DNA of 64,000 nucleotides from Comamonas testosteroni (GTDB lineage: Bacteria; Pseudomonadota; Gammaproteobacteria; Burkholderiales; Burkholderiaceae_C): positions 1 to 64,000 of the forward strand of contig NZ_AWOR01000046.1 in assembly GCF_000761245.1 (NCBI RefSeq), in the 5' to 3' direction. The position numbers and the translations under genes were made by a program. Positions 27,150 to 37,007 of the stretch are shown one piece after another. Below the pieces are notes generated by a model that saw nothing but the letters and a program-made list of their open reading frames with translations, made no database searches and was not told the DNA's origin. Every line of letters begins with the position of its first letter. Positions within the stretch are counted from its first letter, which is position 1.

Positions 27150-28082
27150 ATGGATGTGTATAGCCCCTCGACGCATGTGCGCTGTGAGCTGGCACAGGGG
27201 CTGATGCAGCAGCAGGCGCAGATTTCCCCCAAGTTCCTATATGACGCGCATGGCTGCGCCCTGTTTGAGCAGATAACCGAGCTGCCCGAGTACTACCCCA
27301 CAAGAACCGAGGCGGCCATCATGGCCCGCTACGACCTGGAGATCGCCCAGGCCATGGCGGGTTGCCAGGTGTTGATAGAGCTGGGAGCGGGAAATTGCGA
27401 AAAGGTGCGGCGCCTGTGTCGCAGTGTGGGGCCGCAGCAGTTTCTGGGAGTGGATATTGCGGTCGAGTTTCTGCAGGCCGCTGTGGCCAGGCTGGAGCAT
27501 GACTTTCCGCGACTTACGGCTCGTGCGGTTGCGGCGGATTTCACGGGAGACTGGCATTTGCCGTCAGGCGTGCCACTGACGCGGCGTGAGCTGTTCTACC
27601 CTGGCTCCTCGATCGGCAACTTTGATACGCAGCAGGCTTTGCATATGCTCAGACATATGCATTCACTTCTGGGGGGCGATGGCGGGCTGCTGATTGGCAT
27701 TGATCTGCCCAAGCCGGTACCGGTTCTAATAGCCGCTTACGACGATGAGCAGGGCGTCACAGCCGAATTCAATCTCAATGTGCTCAATCATGTGAACCGT
27801 CTGCTGGGCAGCGATTTCAATCTTCAGGACTGGGCGCATGAGGCGCGCTTCGACAGCCGGACATCGCGCATAGAGATGCACTTGCGCGCCCGTCGCCCCG
27901 TCATGGTGTGCTGGCCTCAGGGCCTGCGCTATTTTTCTCAGGGCGAGACCATCCATACGGAGAACAGCTACAAATACCCGCTGTCCGATTTCCTCTCCAT
28001 GCTGGCTTGCGCGGGATTTGCCGAACCCATGGTCTGGACCGATGAGCAGCAATGGTTTGCCGTCATTCATGCCCATGCCTGA
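27150..28082 (+). CDS. egtD: L-histidine N-alpha-methyltransferase (ergothioneine)
   Basis: Trimethylates histidine with S-adenosylmethionine to give hercynine, the first step of ergothioneine synthesis. The product of 310 residues is close to the usual length of about 320. Family blocks are LYDAHGCALFEQITELPEYY, VLIELGAGNCEKV (SAM site) and FYPGSSIGNF. ATG at 27150 gives MDVYSPSTHVRCELAQGL. The upstream part of the open frame is not family-like. The 3' end overlaps egtB by 8 bp. Confidence 0.93.
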   Translation: MDVYSPSTHVRCELAQGLMQQQAQISPKFLYDAHGCALFEQITELPEYYPTRTEAAIMARYDLEIAQAMAGCQVLIELGAGNCEKVRRLCRSVGPQQFLGVDIAVEFLQAAVARLEHDFPRLTARAVAADFTGDWHLPSGVPLTRRELFYPGSSIGNFDTQQALHMLRHMHSLLGGDGGLLIGIDLPKPVPVLIAAYDDEQGVTAEFNLNVLNHVNRLLGSDFNLQDWAHEARFDSRTSRIEMHLRARRPVMVCWPQGLRYFSQGETIHTENSYKYPLSDFLSMLACAGFAEPMVWTDEQQWFAVIHAHA

Positions 28083-29397
28083 AACAATGGATCGGCCCTT
28101 TTTCATGGCATCTGCTGATTGGGACTGGATGGTACTTGCGCAGCAGTTCGAGCGCGTGAGAGCCTGTACGCAAAAGCTGGCTGCGCCCTTGTCTGCAGAA
28201 GACGCCTGCGTGCAATCCATGCCGGACGCCAGTCCTGTCAAATGGCATCTGGCCCATACCAGCTGGTTCTTTGAAACCTTTGTACTGGCCGTGCACCAGC
28301 CAGGGCATCAGGCTTTTGACGGCAGTTTTCGCATGCTGTTCAACTCCTATTACCAGCAGGTGGGTGCACGCCATCCCAGAGCCCAGCGGGGCTTGCTGAC
28401 CAGACCGGCTCTGGCACAGGTCATGGCCTATCGCGCTGTGGTGGATGAGCAGATGCTGGCGCTGATGGCCGCCATGAAAGACAAAAGCCCGACGACGCAG
28501 CAGGCCGTTGCTCAGCTCGTCACATTGGGCTTGCAGCACGAGCAGCAGCATCAGGAGTTGATGCTCACCGACATCAAGCATTTGCTTTCTTGTCATCCGT
28601 TCTGGCCTGCTTATGCGTCAGATGGGGGGGCAGAGGGGAATTCCGTGCAGGCCTATGCCGATCTCACATGGCAGCCACTTGAGGCGGGCATCTACAGCAT
28701 AGGTCACGGCGGTGGCAACTTTGCGTTTGACAATGAAATGCCCAGGCACAGCGTATATGTGCAAGCTGCGCAGATTACATCAAGGCCCGTGAACAATGGC
28801 GAGTTTCTGCGTTTTGTGCTGGATGGAGGCTACAGTCAGCCGCAATGGTGGCTGGCCGAGGGCTGGGACTGGTGCCAGGCCCAGCAACTGAGCCACCCCT
28901 GGTACTGGAGGCAAGCTGAAGATGGTGCGGGTGATGCGGGCTGGCAGGAGTTCAGCCTGTATGGCGTGATGGCTTTGCATGCGCTGAGGCCTGCCTGTCA
29001 CATCTCCTATTTCGAGGCAGATGCCTATGCGCGCTGGGCCGGTGCGCGCCTGCCGACGGAGATGGAGTGGGAGGTGGCAATGAGCTTGCGTGAATGGCCT
29101 GCGTCCCTGTCTGCGGGCCATGCCAGCCTGCATCCCGAGGCCACGGTCGGCTGTCATGGAGCGGCAATCGGCCAGGTCTGGGAGTGGACGCATTCGTCCT
29201 ATGCCGCCTACCCGGGCTTTCGTGTGGCCGAGGGTGCCGTGGGTGAGTACAACGGCAAGTTCATGGTCAACCAGTATGTGCTGCGCGGAGGTTCCTGCCT
29301 CACGCCTGCCGGTCATGCGCGGCTGACCTATCGCAACTTCTTTCCCGCAACGGCTCGCTGGCAGATGACGGGGCTGCGCCTGGCGCGCGATGCCTGA
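28075..29397 (+). CDS. egtB: Ergothioneine biosynthesis sulfoxide synthase EgtB
   Basis: An iron enzyme that joins hercynine to a thiol donor (gamma-glutamylcysteine or cysteine) with oxygen. The 440-residue protein has an N-terminal DinB-like iron site (WHLAHTSWFFE and QHEQQHQEL) and a C-terminal FGE-sulfatase domain (RLPTEMEWEVA, VWEWTHSSY and RGGSCLTPAGHARLTYRNFF). ATG at 28075 overlaps the egtD stop. A second ATG at 28087 is possible. No egtA, egtC or egtE is nearby, which is common outside actinobacteria. Confidence 0.93.
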   Translation: MPETMDRPFFMASADWDWMVLAQQFERVRACTQKLAAPLSAEDACVQSMPDASPVKWHLAHTSWFFETFVLAVHQPGHQAFDGSFRMLFNSYYQQVGARHPRAQRGLLTRPALAQVMAYRAVVDEQMLALMAAMKDKSPTTQQAVAQLVTLGLQHEQQHQELMLTDIKHLLSCHPFWPAYASDGGAEGNSVQAYADLTWQPLEAGIYSIGHGGGNFAFDNEMPRHSVYVQAAQITSRPVNNGEFLRFVLDGGYSQPQWWLAEGWDWCQAQQLSHPWYWRQAEDGAGDAGWQEFSLYGVMALHALRPACHISYFEADAYARWAGARLPTEMEWEVAMSLREWPASLSAGHASLHPEATVGCHGAAIGQVWEWTHSSYAAYPGFRVAEGAVGEYNGKFMVNQYVLRGGSCLTPAGHARLTYRNFFPATARWQMTGLRLARDA

Positions 29398-29424
29398 AGT
29401 CGCGCGCCAGAGTTGAAACTCGTT

Positions 29425-30702
29425 TTAGACCTGTTCCAGCGCCTGGTTGAGATCGGCCAGCAGATCGTCAATATGCTCGATGCCAACGGACAGGCGTACC
29501 ATGCCTTCGGTCACGCCGGCCTTGGCCAGTTCGTCCGCATCCAACTGACGGTGGGTGGTTGAGGCGGGGTGGGTGGCCAGCGACTTGGCATCGCCGATAT
29601 TGACCAGGCGCGTGAACAACTGCAAGGCATCCAGGAAGCGTGCTCCGGCAGCCCGACCTTCGCTGCCCTTGAGGCTGAACGACAGAATGCCCGATGCGCG
29701 GCCGCCAGACTGTTTTTGCACGATGGCATGGTCGGGGTGGTCTTTCAGGCCTGCATAGCGCACCCATTCCACCTTTTGGTGTTGTTGCAGTGTTTCTGCA
29801 ATCTTCTGCGTGTTTTCGCAGATGCGGTCCATACGCAGGGCCAGGGTTTCAATGCCTTGCAGGATCTGGAAGGCGTTCTGCGGCGAGATGGCGGCGCCCA
29901 TATTGCGCAGCGGAACGACGCGGGCGCGGCCGATGAAGGCGGCGGGGCCCAGTGCTTCAGTGTAGACCACGCCGTGATAGCTGACGTCGGGCTCGTTCAG
30001 GCGCTTGAAGCGGGCCTTGTGCTCCGCCCAGGGGAACTTGCCGCTGTCCACGATCGCCCCGCCAACGCTGGTGCCGTGGCCGCCCAGGTATTTGGTCAGC
30101 GAATGTACGACGATGTCTGCGCCATGTTCAAACGGGCGCAGCAGATAGGGAGAGGGCACGGTGTTGTCGACGATCAGCGGCACGCCATGCTGGTGGGCCA
30201 CATCGGCCAACGCACGGATATCGGTCACATTGCCAAGCGGGTTGCCGATGGATTCGATGAATACCGCCTTGGTCCTGGCGTCGATCAGCTTGCCGAAGCT
30301 GGCCGGATCGCGTGGATCTGCAAAGCGCACTTCGATGCCCTGCTGCGGGAAGGTGTGGGCAAACAGGTTGTAGGTGCCGCCGTAGAGCGTGCTGGCAGAC
30401 ACGATGTTGTCACCCGTTTCGGCCAGGGTCTGGATCGCGGCAGTGATGGCAGCCATGCCTGATGCAACGGCCAGTGCGGCAATGCCGCCTTCGAGCGCCG
30501 CGACGCGCTTTTCCAGCACGTCGGTGGTGGGATTCATGATGCGCGTGTAGATATTGCCCGGGACCTTCAGATCAAACAGATCGGCGCCATGCTGGGCGCT
30601 GTCAAACGCGTAGGCCACCGTCTGGTAGATGGGAACGGCTGCAGCCTTGGTGGTGGGGTCGGGGGAATAGCCGGCATGTACGGCGAGTGTCTCTATGCGC
30701 AT
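29425..30702 (-). CDS. metY: O-acetylhomoserine sulfhydrylase
   Basis: A pyridoxal-phosphate enzyme of the Cys/Met metabolism family that makes homocysteine from O-acetylhomoserine and sulfide. The 425-residue length fits MetY rather than the 380-400 of cystathionine synthases. The opening [20 protein letters not shown] and the PLP lysine in [11 protein letters not shown] are typical. [20 protein letters not shown] holds the phosphate contacts. It is convergent with egtB and divergent from the GGDEF gene. No SAM riboswitch is evident upstream. Confidence 0.94.
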   Translation of the reverse strand: MRIETLAVHAGYSPDPTTKAAAVPIYQTVAYAFDSAQHGADLFDLKVPGNIYTRIMNPTTDVLEKRVAALEGGIAALAVASGMAAITAAIQTLAETGDNIVSASTLYGGTYNLFAHTFPQQGIEVRFADPRDPASFGKLIDARTKAVFIESIGNPLGNVTDIRALADVAHQHGVPLIVDNTVPSPYLLRPFEHGADIVVHSLTKYLGGHGTSVGGAIVDSGKFPWAEHKARFKRLNEPDVSYHGVVYTEALGPAAFIGRARVVPLRNMGAAISPQNAFQILQGIETLALRMDRICENTQKIAETLQQHQKVEWVRYAGLKDHPDHAIVQKQSGGRASGILSFSLKGSEGRAAGARFLDALQLFTRLVNIGDAKSLATHPASTTHRQLDADELAKAGVTEGMVRLSVGIEHIDDLLADLNQALEQV

Positions 30703-30910
30703 GTGTGTGTCTCTTTGGCAAGTTATTCGAACGCCACAGCCAGAGCTTTGGCGTCATTGATTATGGGCAGGACGCTGACTCAGGCGAACGACCTAATGGC
30801 TATGTGCTTATGCCAGAGCGAAAGCGAGCGCTGCACTGGAATATTGGAGATACTTCTCGCCGGAGAATGGATGACGTTGAATTCACAGTTTCCTGCGCGG
30901 AGAACCTCAC

Positions 30911-32107
30911 TTGGGCCAGCCTGCAGATTTGTACTTTGCCTTGATTGCGCCAGCTTGCGTGGTGCTGTTCGGGCTTGCCTTGCTGGCTTGCTGGTATGTG
31001 CAGCGCCGACAGCCGCGTGCGCTGTTTCTGCTCTGGCTGGTGGGCGGTTATGTGCTGCTCGCGACGGCTCTGGCTGCGCAAAGCCTGATGACCAATGCGC
31101 AGCTGAGTCAGTTTGCAATCGCCACGGCATGTCTGTATCTGCTGGGGACCTGGTCGTTGGCGCAAGGGGTTTCCTTGCGACTGGGGTCTGCAGGGGCGAG
31201 TGTGCCGGGCGGCATTCTGGTCGCCGTCGTCGCCTTGTCCGTGCTGTTCTATTTTTCCCGGATCGAAAGTGATTTGTGGGTCCGAGTGCAGTGCCTGGCT
31301 CTGGCCATGGCCTTGCAGCTGACCCTGGCCATGCCGGCGTTTCTCAAGGCCGATTCGTCAAAGGACTGGCTGGAGCGCGGAGTGCGCTGGGCCTATGGGC
31401 TCAATGTCTGTTATGCCTTGTTCAGGCCGGCGGCCGTAAGTCTGCTGCCTGTGCACGAAGTGCAGGAGCTGACCCGGTCCGGATACTGGCTGCTCACGCA
31501 GGCTATAGCGCTTCTGTTTGCGATGTGGTTTGCCGTAGGACTGCTGGCATGCTCGGTCAGGGATGTGATGACGACATTGCGCGAAGAGCGCAACCGGGAC
31601 TCTTTGACGCGCCTGCTCAATCGCCGCGCCTTCATGGAGGCCGCGGAGTCGCGCCTGGCCGATCAGCGGCTGGTGCCCTGGGCCGTGGTTGCCGTGGACA
31701 TCGATCATTTCAAATACATCAACGACAACTGGGGCCATGCGGCCGGCGATCAGGTGCTGCAGCAACTGGCACAGTTGCTGACTCAGCAGGTCAGAGACTG
31801 CGATCTGGTTGCCCGTTTCGGCGGAGAGGAGTTTGTCTTGCTGCTCTCGCGAGTACAGCTGTTCGAAGCGCAAGCCGTTGTGGAGCGCGTTCGTGAGCGC
31901 TTGCAAAGCCAGGCGCTCGGAGGTTTGGCTGCGCAACTCAGGGTGACAGCCAGTTTTGGCATTGCGGCACTCAGTTCCGCGCAGGATTTCGAGCAGGCAC
32001 TGGCTCGGGCCGATGCGTTGCTATACCAGGCCAAGAAGGCGGGGCGGGATTGTGTCATGAGCTCTGCGCAGGACGAGAGCGAGCTGCAATGGGGAATGAT
32101 TGCCTGA
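30911..32107 (+). CDS. Membrane diguanylate cyclase (GGDEF)
   Basis: Makes cyclic-di-GMP from two GTP. The N-terminal half has five or six membrane spans and no recognised sensor domain. The C-terminal GGDEF domain has an intact active site, GGEEF at residues 304-308. An inhibitory I-site (RDCD, residues 294-297) is five residues upstream, so product feedback is expected. The TTG at 30911 is the best start but has only a weak ribosome site. The product is 398 residues. There is no EAL domain. Confidence 0.9.
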   Translation: MGQPADLYFALIAPACVVLFGLALLACWYVQRRQPRALFLLWLVGGYVLLATALAAQSLMTNAQLSQFAIATACLYLLGTWSLAQGVSLRLGSAGASVPGGILVAVVALSVLFYFSRIESDLWVRVQCLALAMALQLTLAMPAFLKADSSKDWLERGVRWAYGLNVCYALFRPAAVSLLPVHEVQELTRSGYWLLTQAIALLFAMWFAVGLLACSVRDVMTTLREERNRDSLTRLLNRRAFMEAAESRLADQRLVPWAVVAVDIDHFKYINDNWGHAAGDQVLQQLAQLLTQQVRDCDLVARFGGEEFVLLLSRVQLFEAQAVVERVRERLQSQALGGLAAQLRVTASFGIAALSSAQDFEQALARADALLYQAKKAGRDCVMSSAQDESELQWGMIA

Positions 32108-32178
32108 ATCCTGCTGTCGGGGGCAGAGTCTATGGTGTTTTGCCATTTGGCTTCTTTTCGCGATTGAGGGCTGAACGT

Positions 32179-32823
32179 TCACGACCTCGGACTCAAGGGG
32201 CCGCGTCGGGGAAGGACCGGTTGTGTGCTTTCCCAGGCGGGCAGGTGGGCATAGATCACGACCGGAGCATGGGCGTCATTGGCGGCATAACGCCGCTGGG
32301 CCGGGCTGAGTTCTGTGGCAGCCCAGTTGGAGGTGGTAGTGCGCTTGGACTTGCGAAAGCTCTGCTGGAGTACCATCGCTGCGGCCGCACGCACTCCCAC
32401 TGATGGGCCATAGCCGAGCCGCTTGAAGCGGCTGTCCAGATCCTGAATATTGATCAGCGGCGCTCCCAGCCTGCGGGGCAGGGAGTGTTTATCGTTGTCG
32501 AGCCCGAAGCCGACCTTGCAGATATGTTCTGCAGCCAGCACCATGCGCGACACTTCCAGAGCCATGGGCTTGTGCAGCTGCAGCAGCCAGACCTGGCTGG
32601 CTGTGGCGAGCTGCACCAGATGAGGGCCACTGTCTTGCTGGCCGATATTGAAGATGGGTTTGCTTTCCGTGTCAAAGCCGAGCAGGGGCTCGGCATTCAT
32701 GGCCTTGAAGGCGGCTTCAAATTCGGTTTCGGACTGCGGAATGTGGATTGCATGTTCGGGCAATTCCAGAAACGGCGGAAGCAGGGCACTTTCGTCCTTG
32801 CTGGGTGCAATCAATCGGGGCAT
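32179..32823 (-). CDS. DEDDy 3'-5' exonuclease, RNase D-like
   Basis: A 214-residue exonuclease domain protein. Exo I is GFDTES (Asp and Glu), Exo II is KVGFGLDND, and Exo III is RYAANDAHAPVVIY with the Tyr and Asp of the DEDDy class. It lacks the HRDC domains of RNase D, so it is a stand-alone domain acting on RNA or DNA ends. ATG at 32823 begins MPRLIAPSKDESALLPP. It is a single gene. Confidence 0.88.
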   Translation of the reverse strand: MPRLIAPSKDESALLPPFLELPEHAIHIPQSETEFEAAFKAMNAEPLLGFDTESKPIFNIGQQDSGPHLVQLATASQVWLLQLHKPMALEVSRMVLAAEHICKVGFGLDNDKHSLPRRLGAPLINIQDLDSRFKRLGYGPSVGVRAAAAMVLQQSFRKSKRTTTSNWAATELSPAQRRYAANDAHAPVVIYAHLPAWESTQPVLPRRGPLSPRS

Positions 32824-32850
32824 GCCGGTGATTACACACCAGCTTCGTGC

Positions 32851-32885
32851 TTATCCCCAGAACATGTGGTGTGGCCTGTGGGTAA
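32851..32885. repeat. Paired DnaA-box-like motif, copy 1
   Basis: TTATCCCCA and, 26 bp on, TGTGGGTAA (reverse box), with ATGTGG between them at offset 13. A copy with identical spacing lies at 54114-54148. Confidence 0.45.
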
Positions 32886-32957
32886 ATATCGGAATAAATG
32901 CGCAAAGCCTTGACTGGCAAGGCTTTGCATGTTGTGCCTAAAAAACAGGCAATCGAT

Positions 32958-33740
32958 TCAGCGGCGCTGAAACACGGGCTTGCGCTTTTGCAAAAAGGCA
33001 GTCACGCCTTCGAGGCTGTTGCCGGAGCGGGCGCAGGCCAGCATGGCTTCGCGCTCGGCACCCAGTTGCTGCTGAAGGTCCTGCCGATGTGCCGAGTCAC
33101 AGAGGTTTTTGATGTCCGCCAGGGAGTTGGTGGGGCCGCCGGCAAGTTGCTCGGCCAGTACGGTTGCCGCAGTGAGCAGCTGTTCGGGCTCGTGCAGCTC
33201 GTCGACCAGGCCCATGCGCAGACAGTCCTCGGCCGCGATGGCTCGGTTGCTCATCAGAATGTATTTGGCTCTGGCAGCGCCGGCACGGCGGGTGAGATAG
33301 CTCGATACACCCAGATCCGGGCTCAGACCGATGGCCGAATACCCTCCGCGTAAAAACATGTGACGGCTGGCCAGTACCAGGTCCGCACACAGTGCGAGCC
33401 CGATGCCGCCGCCTCCGACAGGGCCCTGCACGGCACTGATGACCGGCAGCGGCAAGCTGGCCAGCTGATGCATGACAGGATTGAGCACATCCAGCATGGC
33501 GCCGATCAACGGTGCCAGTCGCTCTCGATGTACGCCAAATTCACTGATGTCACCTCCGACGCAGAATTGTTTACCGCTTGCAGAAATGAGCAGGGCGCCG
33601 ATATTTGCGTTGCAGGCCTGCTGTACCACTGCCTTCAGGTCGTGAGCCATGGCCGTGCTGATCACGTTGCCCCGCTCGGGCTGGTTCAGAACCACATGAC
33701 CTACGCCGTTGCGAACCTCCCAGAGAACCAGATCAGACAT
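32958..33740 (-). CDS. Enoyl-CoA hydratase/isomerase family protein
   Basis: A 260-residue crotonase-fold enzyme. The oxyanion-hole segment is KQFCVGGDISEF and the second is VQGPVGGGGIGLALCADL. The usual catalytic acid position reads YSAIGLSPDLGVSSYL, where the first Glu of hydratases is replaced by Ala or Ser, while an Asp follows. It may thus be an isomerase or a thioesterase rather than a hydratase. ATG at 33740 begins MSDLVLWEVRNGVGHVVL. It lies downstream of the thiolase, 187 bp away, and belongs to the left flank of the catabolic island. Confidence 0.88.
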   Translation of the reverse strand: MSDLVLWEVRNGVGHVVLNQPERGNVISTAMAHDLKAVVQQACNANIGALLISASGKQFCVGGDISEFGVHRERLAPLIGAMLDVLNPVMHQLASLPLPVISAVQGPVGGGGIGLALCADLVLASRHMFLRGGYSAIGLSPDLGVSSYLTRRAGAARAKYILMSNRAIAAEDCLRMGLVDELHEPEQLLTAATVLAEQLAGGPTNSLADIKNLCDSAHRQDLQQQLGAEREAMLACARSGNSLEGVTAFLQKRKPVFQRR

Positions 33741-33927
33741 CAGGCGACCTTTCTTTCATATGGAGTCCATAAGAAGGCCAAGACGGTCTTTGGCGTCTTG
33801 CGACTTTGGACAATGTGGGTGAATCGATGAAGCTGGCAGCGCACATGCTCTTGCTTCGGTCCAGGCTGCATTCGGTGGCACGCAGCTCATGCCTGGTCCT
33901 TGTTTCGGCGACCATGTCCCGTCTTCC

Positions 33928-35112
33928 TCAGACGCGCTCATACAGAGTGACCACGCAGGCTCCACCCAGGCCCAGGTTGTGCTGCAGGGCCAGGCGTGCC
34001 TCTGGCACTTGGCGTTGCTCGGCCTTGCCGCGCAGTTGCTGGACCAGTTCGGTGCACTGAGCCAGACCCGTGGCACCCAGCGGGTGGCCCTTTGAGAGCA
34101 GACCGCCCGAAGGATTGGTGACGAATTTGCCGCCGTAGGTGTTGTCGCCATCGAGCACAAACTTCTCAGCCCCGCCGACGGGGCACAGTCCCAGAGCCTC
34201 ATAGGTCAGCAGTTCATTGTGGGCAAAGCAGTCGTGCAGCTCCACCACATCCACATCCGAAGGGTCGATGCCGGCTTGCTCATAGACTTGTCGGGCCGCG
34301 TTGCGGGCCATGCTGAAGCCCACGACTTCGCGCATATCCTGGGCTGCAAAGGTTTCAGGTCCATCGGTGGTCATGGCCTGGGCACGAATGCGCACGCTAT
34401 GGTCCAGTCCGTGCTTGCGTGCATAGGCCTCGGACACCACGATGGCGGCCGCTGCGCCGCAGGTGGGCGGGCAGGCCATGAGGCGGGTCATCACGCCTTG
34501 CCACATCATGGGCGCGGCCATGACTTCCTCCTCCGACACCTCGGTGCGGAACAGTGCCAATGGATTGTGTGCCGCATGGCGGCTGGCTTTGGCGCGAATC
34601 TTGGCAAAGGTGGACAGCTTGGTGCCGTACTGCTCCATGTGGGCCTTGCCTGCCCCTCCGAAATAACGCAGTGCCAGAGGCACTTCGCCGTTGCCGACCA
34701 GTGCGTCCGTGGCTTCATCGAAGCGGTCAAACGGGCTGGGTCGGTCGGTGTAGACCGAGCCCAGTGCGCCGGGATTCATCTGCTCGAAACCCAGGGCCAG
34801 CACACAGTCGGCAGCGCCGCTGGCGACGGCCTGGCGTGCGAGGAACAGCGCGGTGGAGCCGGTGGAGCAGTTGTTGTTGACGTTGACGATGGGGATGCTG
34901 CTCATCCCGAGCTCGTACAGCGCGCGCTGGCCGGCAGTGGAGTCTCCGTACACATAGCCCACATAGGCTTGCTGCAGCGAGGCATAGGAAATGCCGGCAT
35001 CGGCAAGCGCCAGTTGCGTCGCGGTTGAGCCCATCTGGAAATAGGGATCGCTCTTGCCAGGTTTGGTAAACGGAATCATGCCGACACCAGCAACAAACAC
35101 ATCGCGACTCAT
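33928..35112 (-). CDS. SCP-x-type thiolase / lipid-transfer acetyltransferase
   Basis: A 394-residue thiolase of the sterol-carrier-x type, which cleaves 3-ketoacyl-CoAs that are branched or bulky. The catalytic cysteine is Cys82 in NVNNNCSTGS. Other blocks are ELHDCFAHNELLTYEALGLC and GGLLSKGHPLGATG. ATG at 35112 has AGGAG 4 nt upstream. A longer frame adds a non-family extension. It is divergent from the AraC regulator, which probably controls it. Confidence 0.92.
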   Translation of the reverse strand: MSRDVFVAGVGMIPFTKPGKSDPYFQMGSTATQLALADAGISYASLQQAYVGYVYGDSTAGQRALYELGMSSIPIVNVNNNCSTGSTALFLARQAVASGAADCVLALGFEQMNPGALGSVYTDRPSPFDRFDEATDALVGNGEVPLALRYFGGAGKAHMEQYGTKLSTFAKIRAKASRHAAHNPLALFRTEVSEEEVMAAPMMWQGVMTRLMACPPTCGAAAAIVVSEAYARKHGLDHSVRIRAQAMTTDGPETFAAQDMREVVGFSMARNAARQVYEQAGIDPSDVDVVELHDCFAHNELLTYEALGLCPVGGAEKFVLDGDNTYGGKFVTNPSGGLLSKGHPLGATGLAQCTELVQQLRGKAEQRQVPEARLALQHNLGLGGACVVTLYERV

Positions 35113-35218
35113 GGGGCTCCTGCAAAGGGTTGGTACAGCAGCCATGCTAGGAAAACCTCTTGCATTTGCCCATTGCGGAGTACATCGTCGACATGTCAAA
35201 AGACCTCATGATGACTCA

Positions 35219-36232
35219 ATGAAAACCCGCAAGACTATTCCCTATACCGTGTCGATTGAGCTGGTGCGAGGGATCGTGCAATCCATCGAGCGCAAAGGCC
35301 ATGCGCCGGAGACTTTCCTGCTGCAGGCCGGCATAGCACCAAAACTGCTGGAGCAGGCGGGCGCGCGCGTCAGCTCGGATCAATACATCGCATTGATGTG
35401 GCGTGTGATCTCGGCGCTCAACGACGAAGCGCTGGGCCTGTTCTCGCGCCCGCTCAAGCGCGGCAGTTTGGAGCTGATAGCGCGTGTGGCCTCTGCAGAG
35501 CACACGGTGCAAGGGGCGCTGGAGCGCATGTGCGAAGTCCACAATCTGCTGCAGGATGATGTGGAAGTGAGTCTGCTGGTAAGGGCAGATGAGGCCGCCA
35601 TCTGCGTGCGTTCGCTGAGCAGCCAGTCTCCGGCCAATTTTCTGTACGAGTACCTGCTGCGCATACTGTGGCGTATTGCTTCCTGGTTGATGGGGGGCGG
35701 GCTCAAGGTGCGGCAGTTTGATTTTGTGTTTGCACGGCCCGACTACGTCAGGGACTATGGGGAGGCGTTCCCAGCCCCCATGTGCTTTGGGCAGACGGTA
35801 GCGGCGTTCTGGTTTGAGGCTGGTCTGCTTCGGCGTGTGTGCCGGCGCGACGAGAGCGCTCTGCGCAGCTTTGTCGCAAGCTGGCCTGCGGCAGCCGTCA
35901 TTCCTGCGCGCGCTGGCAATGAGGTTGCTGCCCTGGTGCATGCCTATCTGCAGCAAAGCCGCCCGCACTGGGTGGGGCTGGAGGCCACGGCAGCGGCGTT
36001 GCATATGTCTGCCCCTACCCTGCAACGCAAGCTGAGTGCGGCCGGCACCTCGTTTCAGGTCATCAAGGATGGACTGCGCCGCGATATCGCCATCTCCCGT
36101 CTGGGCTCCAGCACGGTCAGCTTTGCCACGCTGGCTGCGGATCTGGGCTTTGCCGATGCGGCTGCATTCCAGCGTGCCTTCAAAGGCTGGACTGGGAGCC
36201 CACCGGGCCTATACCGGGTCAGAGCGGCTTAG
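35219..36232 (+). CDS. AraC-family transcriptional regulator
   Basis: A 337-residue regulator with an N-terminal effector domain of the arabinose-binding-like type (YTVSIELVRGIVQSIERKG and on) and a C-terminal double helix-turn-helix (AAALHMSAPTLQRKLSAAG, then SFATLAADLGFADAAAFQRA). The start ATG at 35219 gives MKTRKTIPYTVS. It is divergent from the SCP-x thiolase and lies just before the TetR gene of the carboxylase operon, so it may activate either side. The effector is unknown but is probably a CoA ester or the free acid. Confidence 0.9.
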   Translation: MKTRKTIPYTVSIELVRGIVQSIERKGHAPETFLLQAGIAPKLLEQAGARVSSDQYIALMWRVISALNDEALGLFSRPLKRGSLELIARVASAEHTVQGALERMCEVHNLLQDDVEVSLLVRADEAAICVRSLSSQSPANFLYEYLLRILWRIASWLMGGGLKVRQFDFVFARPDYVRDYGEAFPAPMCFGQTVAAFWFEAGLLRRVCRRDESALRSFVASWPAAAVIPARAGNEVAALVHAYLQQSRPHWVGLEATAAALHMSAPTLQRKLSAAGTSFQVIKDGLRRDIAISRLGSSTVSFATLAADLGFADAAAFQRAFKGWTGSPPGLYRVRAA

Positions 36233-36302
36233 ATGAGCAGTATTCGGGTGCACTCGCGGTAGTTCGTTCGAGCTGCGGAAAACCCTTGCGTGAAAGTACT
36301 GA

Positions 36303-36336
36303 ATATTTTTGCCAATCAAGTGATTGGTAAAAATAT
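36303..36336. promoter_or_regulatory. Palindrome, probable operator of the TetR gene
   Basis: Two 15-bp arms (ATATTTTTGCCAATC and GATTGGTAAAAATAT) differ at one position and are separated by AAGT. They lie 11 bp before the TetR start, where binding would block its own transcription and the downstream operon. Confidence 0.7.
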
Positions 36337-36347
36337 AAGACGTCGAT

Positions 36348-37007
36348 ATGCTGCATCTCATGCAAGCAGTTCATGAAGAAATTCCGACCGTCAAACGCGG
36401 ACGCGGCAGGCCGCCCAAGTCCACCGAGGAACGCAATGAGAGCGTGCGCCGCAGCGAGCTGGTGCGTGTCGCAGCCAGGCAGTTTCGCTTGCGAGGCTTT
36501 CATGGCAGCAGTACCCGCGACATCGCCGCTGCTGCAGGCATGCAGCCGGGGTCCATTTTTTACTTTTTTGAGAGTAAGGAAGCCATGCTGCATGCTGTTA
36601 TGCGGGATGGGATGGCCCAGGCTGCGGATAGTCAGAACGCCGCGCTGCAGGCGCTTGGGGCCCGTGCCAACGGAGTGGAACGACTGCGCGCCCTGGTACG
36701 TAATCACCTGCAGATCATGGTGGGCGGCGAGAGCGACTTCATCCCCGTGATGCTCTACGAATGGCGCTTGCTCAGCGATGCGCAGCGCATGGATGTGAGC
36801 GCACAGAAGGATGCCTACGAAGCGCAATGGATGCCCGTGTTGCAGGCGCTGCAGCGCACGGGCAAGCTCAAGGCCCGTCCCGAAATCGCGCGATTGCTGA
36901 TCTTTGGCGCTCTGAACTGGACCGCGCAGTGGTTTTCCGAGGACGGCAGCCTGAGTCTGGATGCGCTGACCGATCAATCTCTGGCCTTGTTCATTGGAGA
37001 GAGCTGA
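36348..37007 (+). CDS. TetR-family regulator of the carboxylase operon
   Basis: A 219-residue repressor. After a basic N-terminal arm (VKRGRGRPPKSTEERN) comes the helix-turn-helix (SSTRDIAAAAGMQPGSIFYF). The rest is a helical ligand domain. It is the first gene of a long same-strand run that begins with the overlapping SDR. By position it corresponds to AtuR of Pseudomonas atu clusters, a TetR repressor of acyclic terpene use. The stop (TGA 37005-37007) overlaps the next ATG by one base. The ligand is likely a CoA ester. Confidence 0.9.
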   Translation: MLHLMQAVHEEIPTVKRGRGRPPKSTEERNESVRRSELVRVAARQFRLRGFHGSSTRDIAAAAGMQPGSIFYFFESKEAMLHAVMRDGMAQAADSQNAALQALGARANGVERLRALVRNHLQIMVGGESDFIPVMLYEWRLLSDAQRMDVSAQKDAYEAQWMPVLQALQRTGKLKARPEIARLLIFGALNWTAQWFSEDGSLSLDALTDQSLALFIGES

